Positions 44,683-59,800 of a stretch of 64,000 bases of DNA are shown one piece after another. The translations under genes were made by a program, and so were the position numbers. The stretch is from the NCBI GenBank assembly GCA_007844125.1, contig CM017568.1, forward strand, positions 8,861,573 to 8,925,572, in the 5' to 3' direction. The notes below the pieces were generated by a model that was not told the DNA's origin, searched no databases, and saw only the letters and a program-made list of their open reading frames with translations. Each line of letters opens with the position of its first letter. Positions within the stretch are counted from its first letter, which is position 1. Origin of the DNA: Sinonovacula constricta (lineage: Eukaryota > Mollusca > Bivalvia > Cardiida > Solecurtidae).

Positions 44683-44888
44683 TTATCTAAAATAGACAAG
44701 AAGTGCAATTGTCAGTAATGACAACGTGACAGCTACGATGTTCAGTATCCTTCCGCTAAATCGGTTCTGTTTGATACTTGTCATCTTCCGGCGAATCTCC
44801 GCCTTTTCCTCCACGCTGATTATTTTTTTCGTTTTGTAAGAAAATCCGCACAACCAATTCATGATGCATTGTTTTGCATTAGAATAAT
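44683..44888 (-). CDS. SLC5 exon 14 (terminal)
   Basis: Acceptor ATATTGCAG, phase 1 entry (D-YSNAKQC). It encodes [14 protein letters not shown], a charged stretch [19 protein letters not shown], then the last helix [20 protein letters not shown] and stop. This matches the C-terminal WxCG-acidic/basic-helix layout of SGLT proteins, so the gene end is certain. Confidence 0.92.
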
Positions 44889-47800
44889 CTGCAATATGTA
44901 ATTAGTTATAAGTTAATTAAATATTCACATATCCATTAAAATGATGGATACATACATGTACGTGTTTAAAGCAGTGACTATGGCAGCTCTGCGAGCAAGG
45001 CGATGTTCACTGCTTTTGAAAAGCAAAGTCAAATTTATAATCACATTTTAGATACTGACAGAAGATAAACATCCGTGTATTTTTTTTAGACTTTTGTCAA
45101 ATTATGAAAATTATCAACTTTACTTTCAAAGTTGTGGACAGATAGCAGAGGGTTAGAGGACTATGTCCAAAATCTTTGATTCATGAACCAGTTACAATGG
45201 GAGATTATTTCCAAGTCATGTTATATTGTTGTGTCATTGACTGGACCAATCAGTAACGCATATTTCAATTAGACCTGTATCATACTATATGATTAAGTCT
45301 TGTGCTACCAGTTTAAACAGGCTTAATGTAATTAAGACCTCTCTACCACATCTGTGTATATGTGCATTTCATTTCACATAAAGTATATATAACTACATGG
45401 AACTACTTTTGTCGCGTAAGAATCTTGCCTAGGACTTTAATTTTAAGTTGTTTACCGCCTTAGAACTGTATCTTAGTATTCGCTACTAAGCAATGTAACA
45501 AACGCTAAAAACAGTTTTGTAATAAGAAGGTATTTTCTTTGTTTGAACTATGTAATCAACATTATTTTACAAAATGCATGTATACGTATTAACAAAACTA
45601 TTAAATTTAAATGTAAGCAAATTTTAAAGATTTTTAAAGGAATACTTACTATTTGTACGTGCGAATGATCTTGGACATAAACAGTTATGTCTTTAATGAG
45701 AAAATGGAATTTTATTTTATATTAAAACTCTTGACATTTGAACATTTTATCAAATATCTAAGCAATTTTGTTCTTCGTTGCCGCCATTTCTGCTGCTACT
45801 AGTGTTGTTTTTATTACTTGTACACATACTCACCATGTTTCGAGTCCGTATTTTCCAGAAGTGATTCTTCTTTGTTTTTCATCTCAATGGCTGGTCTTTT
45901 ATTTACGTCAACATTGTGAACTTCTTCTTCTTCTTCAGCGTCGCTCAATTCCGGTTCTAACTCGGCATGTCTGGTCCAAAATGTCACCCTTCGAAGCTTT
46001 TAAACGAGCACAACAAAAAAAAAACAAAAAATAAATGTATAGTGAAAAGGAATGCTGACTGTAAAATTTTACAAATTAACTTTTACGACACATACATCAC
46101 AAGCACACATATACATCATAGAAAATACAAACATCCATACATTATATATAAGAGCCTATTGTCAAAGTCATTACCAATCTATAATCGCCTTTATTTGTTT
46201 AAATTTTAATCTTTTTAACCATCCTGACATTAGAGAACCCTCATGCCATTAAAATAAACTTACTGTGATATCTTATTTTAAACTTCTATATATTAATGCT
46301 CGCCCTATAACAATAGTTAGGGCGAGGGTAAATAAAACCAAGTATTGATTGATTGATTGGAACCAACACATAAATACTTAGTACACTGCTTATCATGTAC
46401 CGTTCAGGCTTAAGGAAATCATTGATATTCATACCAGCTTGCTTCCGCTATAGCATATTCGTAAATGATCAAACTTTAATTTGAATTCAAAGTCTTTACA
46501 ATCATTTCAATGATGCATACATAGTCGTCCACTCGCCTGCAATATGTTTTATATAATTCTAATCCTGCAACAGTATTACTTTGATTATGTTGTCATTGAC
46601 GTCCAGTTAATAAAATTGGTAAGCGTGACTTTCGGATGTTGGGGAATTCACTACCACTAAGAAATGTTTGTTTAACAGGCAGAAAAGTTTTAGTGTAAGC
46701 TCCCACCAAATATATGCAATTATATAGCCCATTTAGACAAAGCTCTGACACCCAATATAACAAGCCTTACATAGACAACACAGGAGAATTAAAACTCACT
46801 CTTACATGCATTAAGCTAGTTAGTCAAAAGTAATTTTAAATATTTTTGTACCTGACATTCAGACCTAGGCTTGGTACATAGACTGATCAGCGCCATCATC
46901 GCACTGCTGACCACAGCTAGGATGACAGCAAAGTGCAAGAAGTCCACTTTAGACACGACCGGAAACCGCATGTCCAGGGTCCCCGCTTCCGCACCGCGGC
47001 GCAGGGGTAGAGAAGTCGAGAACCAGTCGGATGAGACCAATAACCAGACCGATAATAAGGCCCCAGAATGCTCCCTAAAGAATACGATTATTAAAAGAAA
47101 AAGTGAACATGTGTATTTAAGATATGTGTTATTTTCAAAATACTGTTTAAAACTAATCATATAAAAAATTGTTTATTGCATTGTCCTAGTTATTCGCTTG
47201 AAATTGTCAGATATATGCCATTATGCAAATAGGTTAAATCTAGTATTTATACTATTTATAGAAATAATATTACATTTTATTTGCATTTTCCTCGACTCAA
47301 ATGTTTAAAGGTTTGTTCAATTCTAGGATAGTGTTGCTTTTAAAGGTTTCACTCGGAGGTCTAAGCCTGCTAACTAATGAGGAGAAACAACATTTGATCA
47401 GCTTCATTGAACTTAATTATCTCAACATATTGATGCTAAAAGAAGAATCGATGCATTGCACATTGTTAATGTGGAAAATCTCATCAATCAGCGGAGAGTC
47501 CTGCTTTCCGTGAAGGATTCTACTAGTACAATTGTCAACTAATACATTAGCTTTAGAGTACACCTACCCTCATATGGTTCCTAACTGTTCCTTGTTTGTA
47601 CGCGTAGACATCCAATTAAGCCCTGTCTTACCTTTTCACTAAGCCGCTTCCAGAAGAATCCCAACAGGAACACCATGCACCAGGGCACCAGAAGGTATGC
47701 CTTTACTGCCTGTATGTAGAACCAGAGCAGTCCTCCCTGAGATTGCTGCAGGATAGGCAGCCAGAGAATGCTAACAACCAAAAGTACGGCCACAGTGACA

Positions 47801-50800
47801 CGGCCTACGACCATCAGCTCGGTTTCCTGGGCCCGAGACCTGAGTCTGGTCCAGAGGTCCAAGGTCACGATGGCGCTGGCACTGTTGAAGATGGAAGTGA
47901 GCGAGCTCATCAAAGCGGCAAGTAGAGCGGCAAGCATCAGGCCACGGACACCTGCAAAGGTGATGCAACACTTGATTAAAAATTATCTCAGTTTGACACA
48001 CGACCTTTATATTGAAGCTCTACTGGGCTTTATAATGAAACTGATAAACTGCAAACGTCGTCCGAATGATACATGGTCTTTAAAACTGACACTGAGAAAC
48101 AGAGTAATTGAGCAGATTGATAAGTGGTCTTATACTGATGCGGTGAAACTGAAATCAGAGAGACAACTTGGCTGTATAATGAAGCTTAGAAACTGAATAT
48201 TTGATCAGAGAGCTATCTGGACTTAACAATGTAGCTGAGATACTTGAGTACTTGATCATAGTGATAAGTGGCCTTAATAGCGAAACGGGGCAACTGAACC
48301 GTCAAGTGTACATAAAACAGATATGTACAGTGAAGAAGAACTTGTTGATAAAGAGATAACTGGGACTACTATTGAACCATAAACACCGAGTAATTGTTCA
48401 CAGAGATAACTGACTAAAATAATGAATCAGAGAAGCCGACTTACATTCACAATCCAAACTGGCCAATTTAGTGATCCAAAGAACCAATTGGCAACTACCT
48501 GTTTAAAATTGTTTATGTCAGTTGTTAGCAGTGCATTTGATCAGAGCTCACCAGGAGGAAGAAGTCTCATGACAAGAAGAGGGTAGGCGAAGTTGCTACA
48601 TCCAGCTCTGTTCTGGCAGATATTCCAACACGTGTCTGGGTCCGCACAAGCAACTTCCTCTACAAAAAATAAAAAAGTTAGTATAACTCCAAATGTCTAA
48701 ATGATTATAAAGAGACGTTTTTAGCCTTTGATTTCCCTACTCGATTACTAAGATGCATGTATAAACTATCTTGAGCTGTATGTAGCTAGTATAGCCCAAA
48801 TTCTATTGGTTAGAGGGTCTATTGTAATAATTATCAGGGCATGTTATATTGTTGTTCAGTTCAAAAGTATGCGACACTATTACAAGGCAAAAATGTTGGT
48901 GTGGTAGCTGTTGTTGATGCTGCTGCTACTGTCGATTATGATGGTGGCGTCGATGGTGGGTGTGTCGATGCTGGCTGTGCTGATTATGCTTTTTAATACA
49001 CTTATATTGCTGATGATTATATCAAGATTGTTGTCTCTGCTGCTTATTATGGTACTGTTGCTACAGATAGTGTGAGGAAAATGAGAATGATTATGCTAAT
49101 TATACTAATTGTACTACTGCTGTTGCAGCTGACGTTGCTGACGATTGTGCTGGTGCTAATGATGATGACGATGACTACGACTACAGGGATAACGACGACG
49201 ATGATGACGATGATAATGATAACGACTGATGATGATGATGATGATGATGATGATGCTGATGATAATGCTGCTTTTGATGACGATCATGGCGATACTAATG
49301 CCTGATGATTCTCATGCTGATGCTTCTGCTGATATAACTGATACCTGGGAAGAGAATCCTGCTTATCATGCCGGGGATGATGAATAAAGCGAAGCTGAAG
49401 AGTTTTAGAAAGGCTGCTAGGAGAGCGCCTGCCTTGGCGTGACTGAGACTGCGGGCTGATAGACACCGCTGAACAATAATCTGGAAGAGAAAGATGAAAC
49501 TACTGAATAAAATGTATTATAGTTTCTCTTTGCTATGTCAAAACTGTATAATCAAAATAGGCGATGTACAATGTTTTAGATGAATAGCATCCGTTTAAGA
49601 GTGACTAAGACTGCGGGATGACGTAGACACTGCGGAACGATACTCCGGGGTGGTCAGAGGAAAGTTGTTTAACAGGGAACACAAGATGCTAAGATCTAAA
49701 CTTAAACATGGAAAACTGGATTAATATGCTACAAAGTACCAGATTAGTGTGTCTTTTTTACTCCATGTCAATGCCAAAACGTTGTAAAGACAGCAGAAGC
49801 ACATTCGCAGGTGTACAAGCTTACAATCGCCTTAGACCAATTTAAATCTGACATGTCTGTGTTTAGACCATTCACAGTTTAGTGTGCCATTTTTTGTTGG
49901 TAAGACAACAAAATTAGTGTCTAAGTATTATTATAATGCAAAACAAATTATGTTATATCACGCTTATTTAAGGATCGAAATCATTAATTAAAGTCACACA
50001 AGCTCACGCTGAACAATTACATCGCTTCAGGGAATTACAAACAAATGTAAACGCTGTTTAAGCTCTGCTTTGTCTCAAAAGTTTTGCTTTCAATTTCGGA
50101 TGTTAACTCGCAAAGCAAATGCGTCATATAGTGTTTTCCGAAATGGGCCCCATATTATCAGAGTTCTTAAATAAACAACCGCTTATATAGACTCACATAT
50201 GAGCAAATTTCAGTCATTATTCTTTTATTTAGTCGGGTGTCAAAGTCTACGGTTCTGCGCATAAGAAATTTAATACAGTCGACGGTGTATAAATCAATAT
50301 GTACTTTATTCGGTGTATTTTATAAAATGAAGAAGCCTGTAACTCTGTACTCCCCTTACATTACTTAGTAATAGGGCATATATACAGGTATTGCCTCCTA
50401 CCTGTTCCTGACACCAGGCGTACAGTCCCAGCATTGTGAGCCCAATGACCGCTCCTGGCCAAGGGATATCTCCTTTTACGGGGTCCCTAAAGATGTGAAA
50501 GGCGTCACTTCGCGGCATCCCACACTTGTAAAACGTCTGATTCGACAAAGTCAAATTAGCAGCAGCGGTTGGGTATAGCGTCACCAGACCGTCCCAACCT
50601 CCAACGCTGATAAAGGCTTGGAAAATCCAATTGTAAGAGCACTTCGTTAGTCGTAACAGAAATCATATTCTTTATGTTGTTGTTTTTACTGGTATTTGAT
50701 TTGTGGCAAATTTCGTTCCAAACACCCACACCAATGTACTCTAGAATAACTAGAAAAAGCTAAAAAAAAATTGTTCCTCCTGTTATTTTCAAATTTCTGA

Positions 50801-53800
50801 TGTTTGTTAGTTTGCTAAGAGGGAACGTTTCAAGCTCCACATACGGCATTTTAATCTTTCGCAACAAGCGTTTTATAGAAGCACACAAAGTGTTTGATTT
50901 ACAGTAACATCACGCCATAAACATCTGACTCGTGCTACATCCTGAGAACCAGCAGTAAATATGTATTCACCATTTTCGAAATTCCCCATTTTCCAAATGA
51001 AAGAAATGTTAAGTTACATTGTATCTATCTTTTGGAAAGGTATTTTCATATACTTTATATAAGTAACACAGCAAGTTTAATTTTAATTTGCTTATTTATT
51101 TTATAAAGCGCTCAACCTTTTAAGTACATTCTTATCTCAATCAATATGATTCTATTTTTTAGCATGTTTCAGTCTTAAAAGTGTTATCCGACAATTTGGA
51201 CCAAAGATTTTCTTCCTCAAATAAACAAAATCAGTCATTGTTACATGGAAAGGTCCTGCAAAATGCTGTTCATTGATATCATAGATCTTTGTGAACAGCG
51301 AAGCATAAGTCCACACGTGTCATTGCAAACAGGTTTTTCCTAATTGAGCCACGCTGCAGAGATAGCTACTAAGAAAACCAACTGACAACATACTTTTGAC
51401 AACGAGTTACACTCGTCATCCGTGTAATCTGACGTCGATATCTATTTTTAGCAGAGATTACTCGTGCTCATTTAAAGATTTGAACAGGATGAATATTTCG
51501 AGTTTTTATTGGCGCAATATATAATAGCTGATAATATAGGTCGTTTTTAAAATCGTCTTTACTGAGGCTAAAGTAGGAGTTTATACAGAAATTATGCCTG
51601 AATTCCCCAAAATAGTCGAAAACTAGTATTACGTGCATTTGATGCAGACAAACTGTTGGATACCTTTAGTGCTTTTCAAAAGTTTAAAAAGTGGAAAAAT
51701 CTTAGAGTTTTCTGCCGTAAATATATACCAAATATCTACACAAAAGGGAGGTAAGAATGTAGTTTGATAATAGTTTGAGTAATGTCGCTTAACATATGAA
51801 AAGCAGGAATTCCGCGTACAAGCACCTTAGCTTTAAACGTTAAAGCCATACTGATAGAACACGTAGCCTTCTGTGTATTTTTGGAAGGTGCATTACCAGG
51901 ATCTTTGCTCCTTGCTCACACGTACCTATTAAATTGTTTAGTTCCCTCTTCTTGAAGCCGCAATACTAGTTTATTTCCATAAAAATCTAGCACTACAAAG
52001 TCTATGATTTTATCTAGATGTATACTACCTTTAACCGCGAGGTATATTGCCCCTCCCAAAAGGATGAACGTCTGCAGTGTGTCTGTGTAGATAACAGAGA
52101 CCAGACCACCTGTAGAGATAGAAATTAAAAATTTCATTTTACTATATTTCCTTGTTTTAATTAGCATTGAAATAATGTAAAACTCTGGGATTTTGAATGT
52201 GTCAATTTCATAACTGTTTAAAGCAATACAATTGTCGAAAATGTGCCTATTTAGTGACATTGCGATCTAAGAGTTTAGATTAACATATAATGACTGATGT
52301 TAGGGTGTGTTATATACGAACGAATTCTCGGGAGAAAATATTGCGGAGGTAGTCCGTCAACATTTAAAATTTATAAATATACAGAAACACGTTTTACTTG
52401 CAATTTGTATTAGGTGTAAGATATTCGAGACATCCGCATTTTAATCAATCTTTAACTGAAGGATATGTTTCTGCTATTATTGTTGTTTTCGTTTTATTTT
52501 TGTCAAGTTTTGGTTGTGGTGAGATTATAATCTTTAAAGATGTTAGAACTCATGCAATGCTAGCAGGGAACTGTATCTGCCACATTTGTGCCTGAGCCTC
52601 TAGTAAACTGTCTAGATGTCTTTTTTACATGCCGTTTGTAAGCAGATATCTAACATAATGTCCGGATATGGATAATACTAATGTAGCATGACAGTTAACG
52701 ATTGAATCGATTACCATACACTCTTATTGAATATGCCTACATTACTGGAATGATGACTGAAATTTGCATATGTATGAGGCGGGTGGGTTTGGTTAATCTA
52801 TTTTGCGGATATTGAACCAGGATAGTAGTGCGGGTCAAAATTCGGTAACTTCGTGTTAGTTCTTGGCTAAAAAGGGCTCTATACCAGCCTGCACTGTATT
52901 TCGTTAATTTATATTGGGTTTGTTGATATGTTTGTTTGTTAAAGGCATCTGCCATTCCAGACTTAGTTTGGATCCAAGTCAAAGTTTGCTTACTACCAAA
53001 GGATTTTGTATTCACTGATGTCAATAATGCCATTGTGAAAAATGAAACAGAACAGTATTTATGGCTGTTCCTTTATTCTATGCTCGCTTCCTTTTACACA
53101 TATTTATTTAAAAAGTATATGTTATTTTTTTATAATGCAACAATCAGTGCAACAATTTTGTTTTCGGCATTATAAAATAACTATAAGGTGGCATCTAGAT
53201 TTCGGAATCAAACATTATTTAATTTAAACATGTATTCTTGAAAATCATTTTTTTTTGTTTGCATCCAATTTTGATTCATTGCATCACTGATTTTCTCGTA
53301 CCTGCGATTGTATACATGGCGGTGACAATGATGATGATGACCACACACAGGTAGATGTTCCAGCCTAGCAGTATCTCCATAAACATGGCACCACAGTATA
53401 TCTCAGCCTGAGGTCATAAAGACAACAGATTTGGTTTTATTTATCATTGCAATTTACCTCATGGTTTATGTCAATTTCGTGGAATAAACAGCAATATTTG
53501 GCAATATTTTGTGGCATAAACTGCAACCTATGTTATCATTTAATGGTATTAAAAAGGACAACATTTGTTATCACTGTGTTGTATAAATAAGCATCAAATT
53601 GGCATCAATATGTGGAATAAACAGCGAGATTTTGTAACATTTTGTTGTATACACATTACTTTGTGGGATTTGATTCCTGATAATGTTCTTTTACTAACGT
53701 TAAATAAGATGTTTAACAGAACACAATTCTGCTGTAATAAACCAAAAACATGTAGCACCATTTCTGGGTTGTAACCCTATAAAAGCATTCAATAAGGCGC

Positions 53801-56800
53801 TCCTTTAACAGTGCTTACCTGACTTATATATGTATAAGCTCCTTATATGACCAGCTAATGTTCTGTTCATTGACCTTTCAAAGGTTAAGTAGTCATATGT
53901 CATTGCATACGAGTTGTTGTTTTTGTTCTTCTAAAAATAAACACCCCGAACGTAGACATGTATTTTGATGTGATATAAATGAAAGGTATATCACAGCAAA
54001 AGAACAAGAAAATAGCAAACAGAGCTAAAAACTTCTATTATGGATTAAGGGACATAACTATAATTTTACATTGTCAATTCTGTACGGCGTTGTCTACCTT
54101 TAATAGGTAATTATGAAAAGGTCCTATCAAAATAACCACAGATATTTAAATGTAAACTTCCTCTAGACCATGGCAAACAGGGTAAATGTAATGTTAATGT
54201 ACGTACGACTTTTCTGACATAGCTTTGTAATTTGATTAAAATACTGTACGTGGAAATGTTGAATAATAAAGGCGGATTTACACTATACGTATCATAACCA
54301 AGCATTACATATTGTTTATAGTAAAATATCAGTCACATGTTCCTATGGCACTGACCGTGAAACAGCAGTCGAAAATGCAAGTTCACTAAATTATATCCAC
54401 TTTATTTCTTCCCGGCGAACATTTTGAAACAACATAAAAGTACAAATTATTATTCATCAATCAATATATAGGCCATGCAAATGTATTTCTGCATAATATA
54501 TATAATTTGGTATATATTGTTGCAAAACACTGTCAACTGATGAAACAGTTGTTACCTCCATTTAGTGTAGTTTTTGATTGGTTTATACAATGCATACTCT
54601 TAATTTATTTTAATATGCTTATCTTTTTTAATCTTAATGCGCGATTATTCTAATCTTATTATGCGCTTGTTGCCGTCTGCGTCGTTCGCGAGAGGTAAAA
54701 ATAGCATACAATTTAATATTTAACAATATGCCAAAGAGCTGCAAAAATGGGAGGTAGAAATATACAATACGACTAGGAGCAGTAACGTCTTTTTATAAAC
54801 GAAATGAAAGAATCTTGCCAATGGTTTCTTACCGATATATTACCAAGGATGAAGATGGTAATGTTTATGAAGGAAGCAAGCACTCGGATACGTTGTCCGC
54901 CGAACCTCTTCCTGAGGTATTCTGGCATGGTGTAAGCCTATAACAATGGGATATATAAAGACAGCAATATAAGACAAAACAAAAGGGAAACAATAGCACG
55001 CACAAAACGATCAAAAATATAAGCAAACGAAGAGAATCGAAATTTTTGCAACATCCATGTTGGGTTTTTGCAATCAATTTAAAAGTATGCCATACCCAAT
55101 TAAAAACTATTACTTTTCTATTTATTATGCATTATACGATCTCAAAAACATTGCCAAAACCCAATAATGATATATATGTTCTTACTGAAACATACTAAGC
55201 AATTTACAATATGTAAGCTGCAACAAGCTACAACGTGTTTCATATAAACATTAAAATGCAATATATAAATACAATAAAATCGTTGGATAAATAATTAAAT
55301 ATACTTTTAATATACTAGCATCTGTAACGTTGTCACCATAGTCTTTGTACATCTTGTAGATGATGATGTTTATTTTAAGTCAATTTGTTTATTGTATAAA
55401 AGGTTGCCACTGATGCCATATGATGTACGTTGTTGATTCTGCTTAACTGCTAAAGATGAGATAAATTGCTATAGATCGCCTTTTCAAAACGACATGGTCA
55501 CAGGTGATCGTATATGCGGACTACTATATTTTGATTAAATAACAGTCAACTTTTTCAAGGCGGTAACTGATGGTTTTTCTTTATGTGTGTTATGTCTCGT
55601 CTATGTGTTTTTGTCACATTTACATTTACCTTGTTTGCCTTTGTCTACTGGTAGATAAAATTTAAATAACCGTAGAAAATTTGATAGGATTTTTCTTATT
55701 TACATATTTAAATTGAACAAATAAGGAATGATTAAAAATATTACTATAACATTATCTGAGTAGATGCTATTCTTCAAAAGATTGTCTTTCCTTATGTTAC
55801 GCCGTTCAGGCAGTTTATATCTATCTAAAACCATTTGAAGCTCAAATCCCAGTATATTTTCAAACTGTACATGTAAGAATATAGTTATGCTATAAGTTAA
55901 AGATAATGTTGTGTTTGCGGATTACTTGGTTCTATGAGTTATACACCAAGCTGTGACCAAGCCACTGTAATGTGGATCCATGTTTTCAAAGATAAATGGA
56001 AACCGTAACTGTAAAACAATTGTGCAATTAACGTGAGTACTGAACTTAAAAAAAACGATGAGAGCTTCCAAAGTGTCAAATTTCCAAACATTGTTTATTA
56101 CCGGGATAATTATGAAATTAAAATCACATATTGACTTTGACACAAGTCTCTACTTGCAGAACCTTTAACAGTTGGTATTCTCCTTACGTTTAACATCGAC
56201 TTCAACGTATTGTGTAATAGGTATGTAATAATGCAAACCTTGACACATTTATATGTACACGTAAAGCATATGAATGTGTCAAATTTGAGATCGAACCAAA
56301 TCTCATCTGAGAAAGAATTCTGCAAAATGAGGCATGTGTATATGTAGATTTGCTAAAGTGCAACCTTGCAAAAAAGGACAAACTTTACAAAAAAGAACAT
56401 TTAAATACCGGTGTAATTTTATTAAGGGACATCACTCTTACATTTACAATTGCATGCATTACTTATCTTCGTCTATATATTAAGGATGTTCTAACTGAAC
56501 ATAAATTTATTTCGTCGTAGATGCGAATATATAAAACATATCAAAATTAACAAAATATTTAAAAATCTTAAAACAGAGAAAAGGCTTCATATAAGATAAG
56601 AAGACGTAAACATTGCAAGCGGTAAAGGACAGTTTATAAGGGCAACATAAATATCAGCAATGGTATAACGATATTTAAAAATAAAGTACTTAACCCCACA
56701 CGACACATAAACCGGAACGAAGATCCACCCCAGGGCGATCAGAATGAAAACAGCCTGAAACAATGGAAACTAGCTGAAATTATATTTATTAGATCATACT

Positions 56801-59800
56801 TAATGGGCGCGCAATTTATATTTAAAAATGTAATATAACATATTTCTAATCAGCAGAGATGTTTTTAACTGAAAGGAAGACTTTAGAGCAACATCACAAA
56901 TAACTGAAATAATTCAGAAGAAATAGAGACAAAAGGAAAAAGAACTGTTGAGTGAAAATATGTATACACCGTTTACTTGGATCGTTACGAGTACACTTGT
57001 AGAATGAATGAGAACACGGACTTCGAGAAAAATGGAGCAAAAGTTCTATAATAGAAAAAAACAGTAATGTGAAATATAAGTCAAACATGCAAATAAGGTT
57101 TTGTAACTATGTTCGACTAGTTACTGCGTTTGACATTCGGATCGGATGGTCCCGATTTTGAATCCCCGACTTACCAAGGTTTGTAAGTTCTTGCAACACT
57201 ACTTCAAGACTATTTACTACCATAGATAGATAAAAGAAAATCATGGATGTGTGACATCCGTGGCGCCGATGAAATCATGCACGTAGAGCAAATAACAGAT
57301 TGTTATGAAAACACTAGATTGCACAATTTCGCATTACAAATCTTGAAATCTATAAAGAATTCTGACGAACAAGGTTGCTTACGCATTGTAAAATTGATTA
57401 AATGCATAAGATAATTCCGTGACGAATACAGCACGTACAGTAGGACACAATAAGAATTCGTTAATTGACAGCCATCTTGAGCTTGTGCGAACACTTAAGC
57501 GTTATCTTCTCTGTAAATTGGACAATAAGTGTACATAATAAATATTGAATCCTTACCTCAACACTGTGTCAAATGCCCCTTCAAACACTTGCATTTAATC
57601 TATGATATTGGTATCCAGAGACGCTGAGTGTAGGCAGGTGTGATAACTCAAACTCTTGATAGTTTTTTAACATTATCTGCTCCTTGTCGTGCGTGCGTGT
57701 GTGTAGGTGTGCGTGCGCCTGTGGGTGTGTGCGTGTGTGATTGCGTGCGAGAGTGTGTATGTGATTATTCATCGAAGTTTCATGGTTTTGAGCTTTTATA
57801 TGTCCATCTACCTTTAACAATGTTTCAACATGCCAGCTAATGCATCCACATAGCATTACTTTCAGCCGTTATATCTAGTGACACGAAATACGGTCTGTAA
57901 CTACCAGTTGCCGCGCTAAACACAACTTCTGGTGCATCTTTTTAAACTTTCTAAACATAGCTCTTGTTGTCATTTTTTAACTCTTCACGATAAAATCTAC
58001 TGCCTGGACATCGCAATTAATTTGAATAAGTAAATTCTTGGTCAGATTTGTTTGACAGCAGAAATTGCTGGGTATTCCGATAAAGTTCCTCGCTGCATCT
58101 TTTAAATCCTTGTACATCTATATGTAGCTATCGATGGGTTAGAAAGAACCTTTTGCAAGACTAAGTTTGTGTCATTCAGCAGTCTAAAACATTGATGCCG
58201 TGATATGTTTTGTTTTGTTGAAGAGGGAACAGTAAACTGAAGTCGACGTATACTGTACCACCTTGGTGTTGTTTTCTTTACAACCCGTCATTCTTTATTA
58301 GTTATTTATGAAATGCACGAGTCTTCAAAAGAGCGTTGGGACAAGGTCGACAATCCGTTAAAAGCCTGATTTTTACTCGTATTGTAATAATTTCTTTCAT
58401 TGGCTTTAATGCAAGAAAATGGTTATCCTGCCAAGTTTCAATAAACAAACGCCAGATTTCAATGATTTAACTTAACGGATATCACATTTGATTGATCATG
58501 ATATATAAAATAATTTATGGCGGAAATCCTAAAACATATTTGGAATGCGTAAAAAATCGAAAAATTCGGATATATCATATTTCACCACAGTAGTGATGAA
58601 CGTGTCCTATCTTAAGGAAATTACTTTTAGTTTTGCCTTTTTGATAGAAATTATTGATTTTTTTTACATATATATAATATACATTTTGTAATAAAATTAT
58701 GTAAAAATTCGGTTATAGTAAAGAAAGCATATGTGTACGTGCTCGATATTGATTTATTTCAACAGTTGTATGGTTACACTCTGTTATATCAATAAACATA
58801 TATATAAAGGTGTAGAATGAGAAGAGAACGTTTCATTTTACAAACCTATGTTAGTGTTAAGAGAATAATCCTTCCATAAACCTAAATACACCATTGCGAC
58901 AATGAACTGAGGTATTGTATCGTTAAATGTGTTTAGCCCAATAAAAGTGTTTAATTCCACCTTTAAATACAACTTAATAAATTACAAGATAAACAAACAC
59001 GCATTCTCAAAGGAATTAAGGCATTAATCCAAAATCACCGCCATCATTTGCACATGGACGAAATGTTGGTAACGATGATCTCCAACAATCATTTTGACTA
59101 GTTACTGATATCAAGTGAACCGGTCTTAAAAGAAAAGACGAAATCAAATTACCCACTCTTAATATGACGCATGCATGCATAAGCTGGAACTTTTAAGAGG
59201 CGGGTTGGTGGGGTGGGGGTGGGGGCGGGGGTGCGGATATGTGCAGGCAGGTGTTCCTAACTTCTTGAATCAACGTAGAGATGGTAAAAAATTATACACG
59301 TATAGGCAATGTTTATTCTGGCTCATCATCTCCCCAGGTATGTCACGACTTCTCAGATAATGGTTCCGTCAGCCAGTTGGTTTATATATCTTTACAAATG
59401 AAGAGAAAATAAGGGAAAAGCGTGTACCACCGTAGTTGCCACATCACAGGTCGTGTACCGCCGTAGTTGCCACATCACAGTTCGTGTACCACCGTAGTTG
59501 CCACATCACAGGTCGTGTACCACCGTAGTTGCCACATCACAGGTCGTGTACCACCGTAATTGCCACATCACAGGTCGTGTACCACCGTAATTGCCACATC
59601 ACAGGTCGTGTACCACCGTAGTTGCCACATCACAGGTCGTGTACCACCGTAATTGCCACATCACAGGTCGTGTACCACCGTAGTTGCCACATCACAGTTC
59701 GTGTACCACCGTAGTTGCCATATCACAGGTCGTGTACCACCGTAATTGCCACATCACAGGTCGTGTACCACCGTAATTGCCACATCACAGGTCGTGTACC

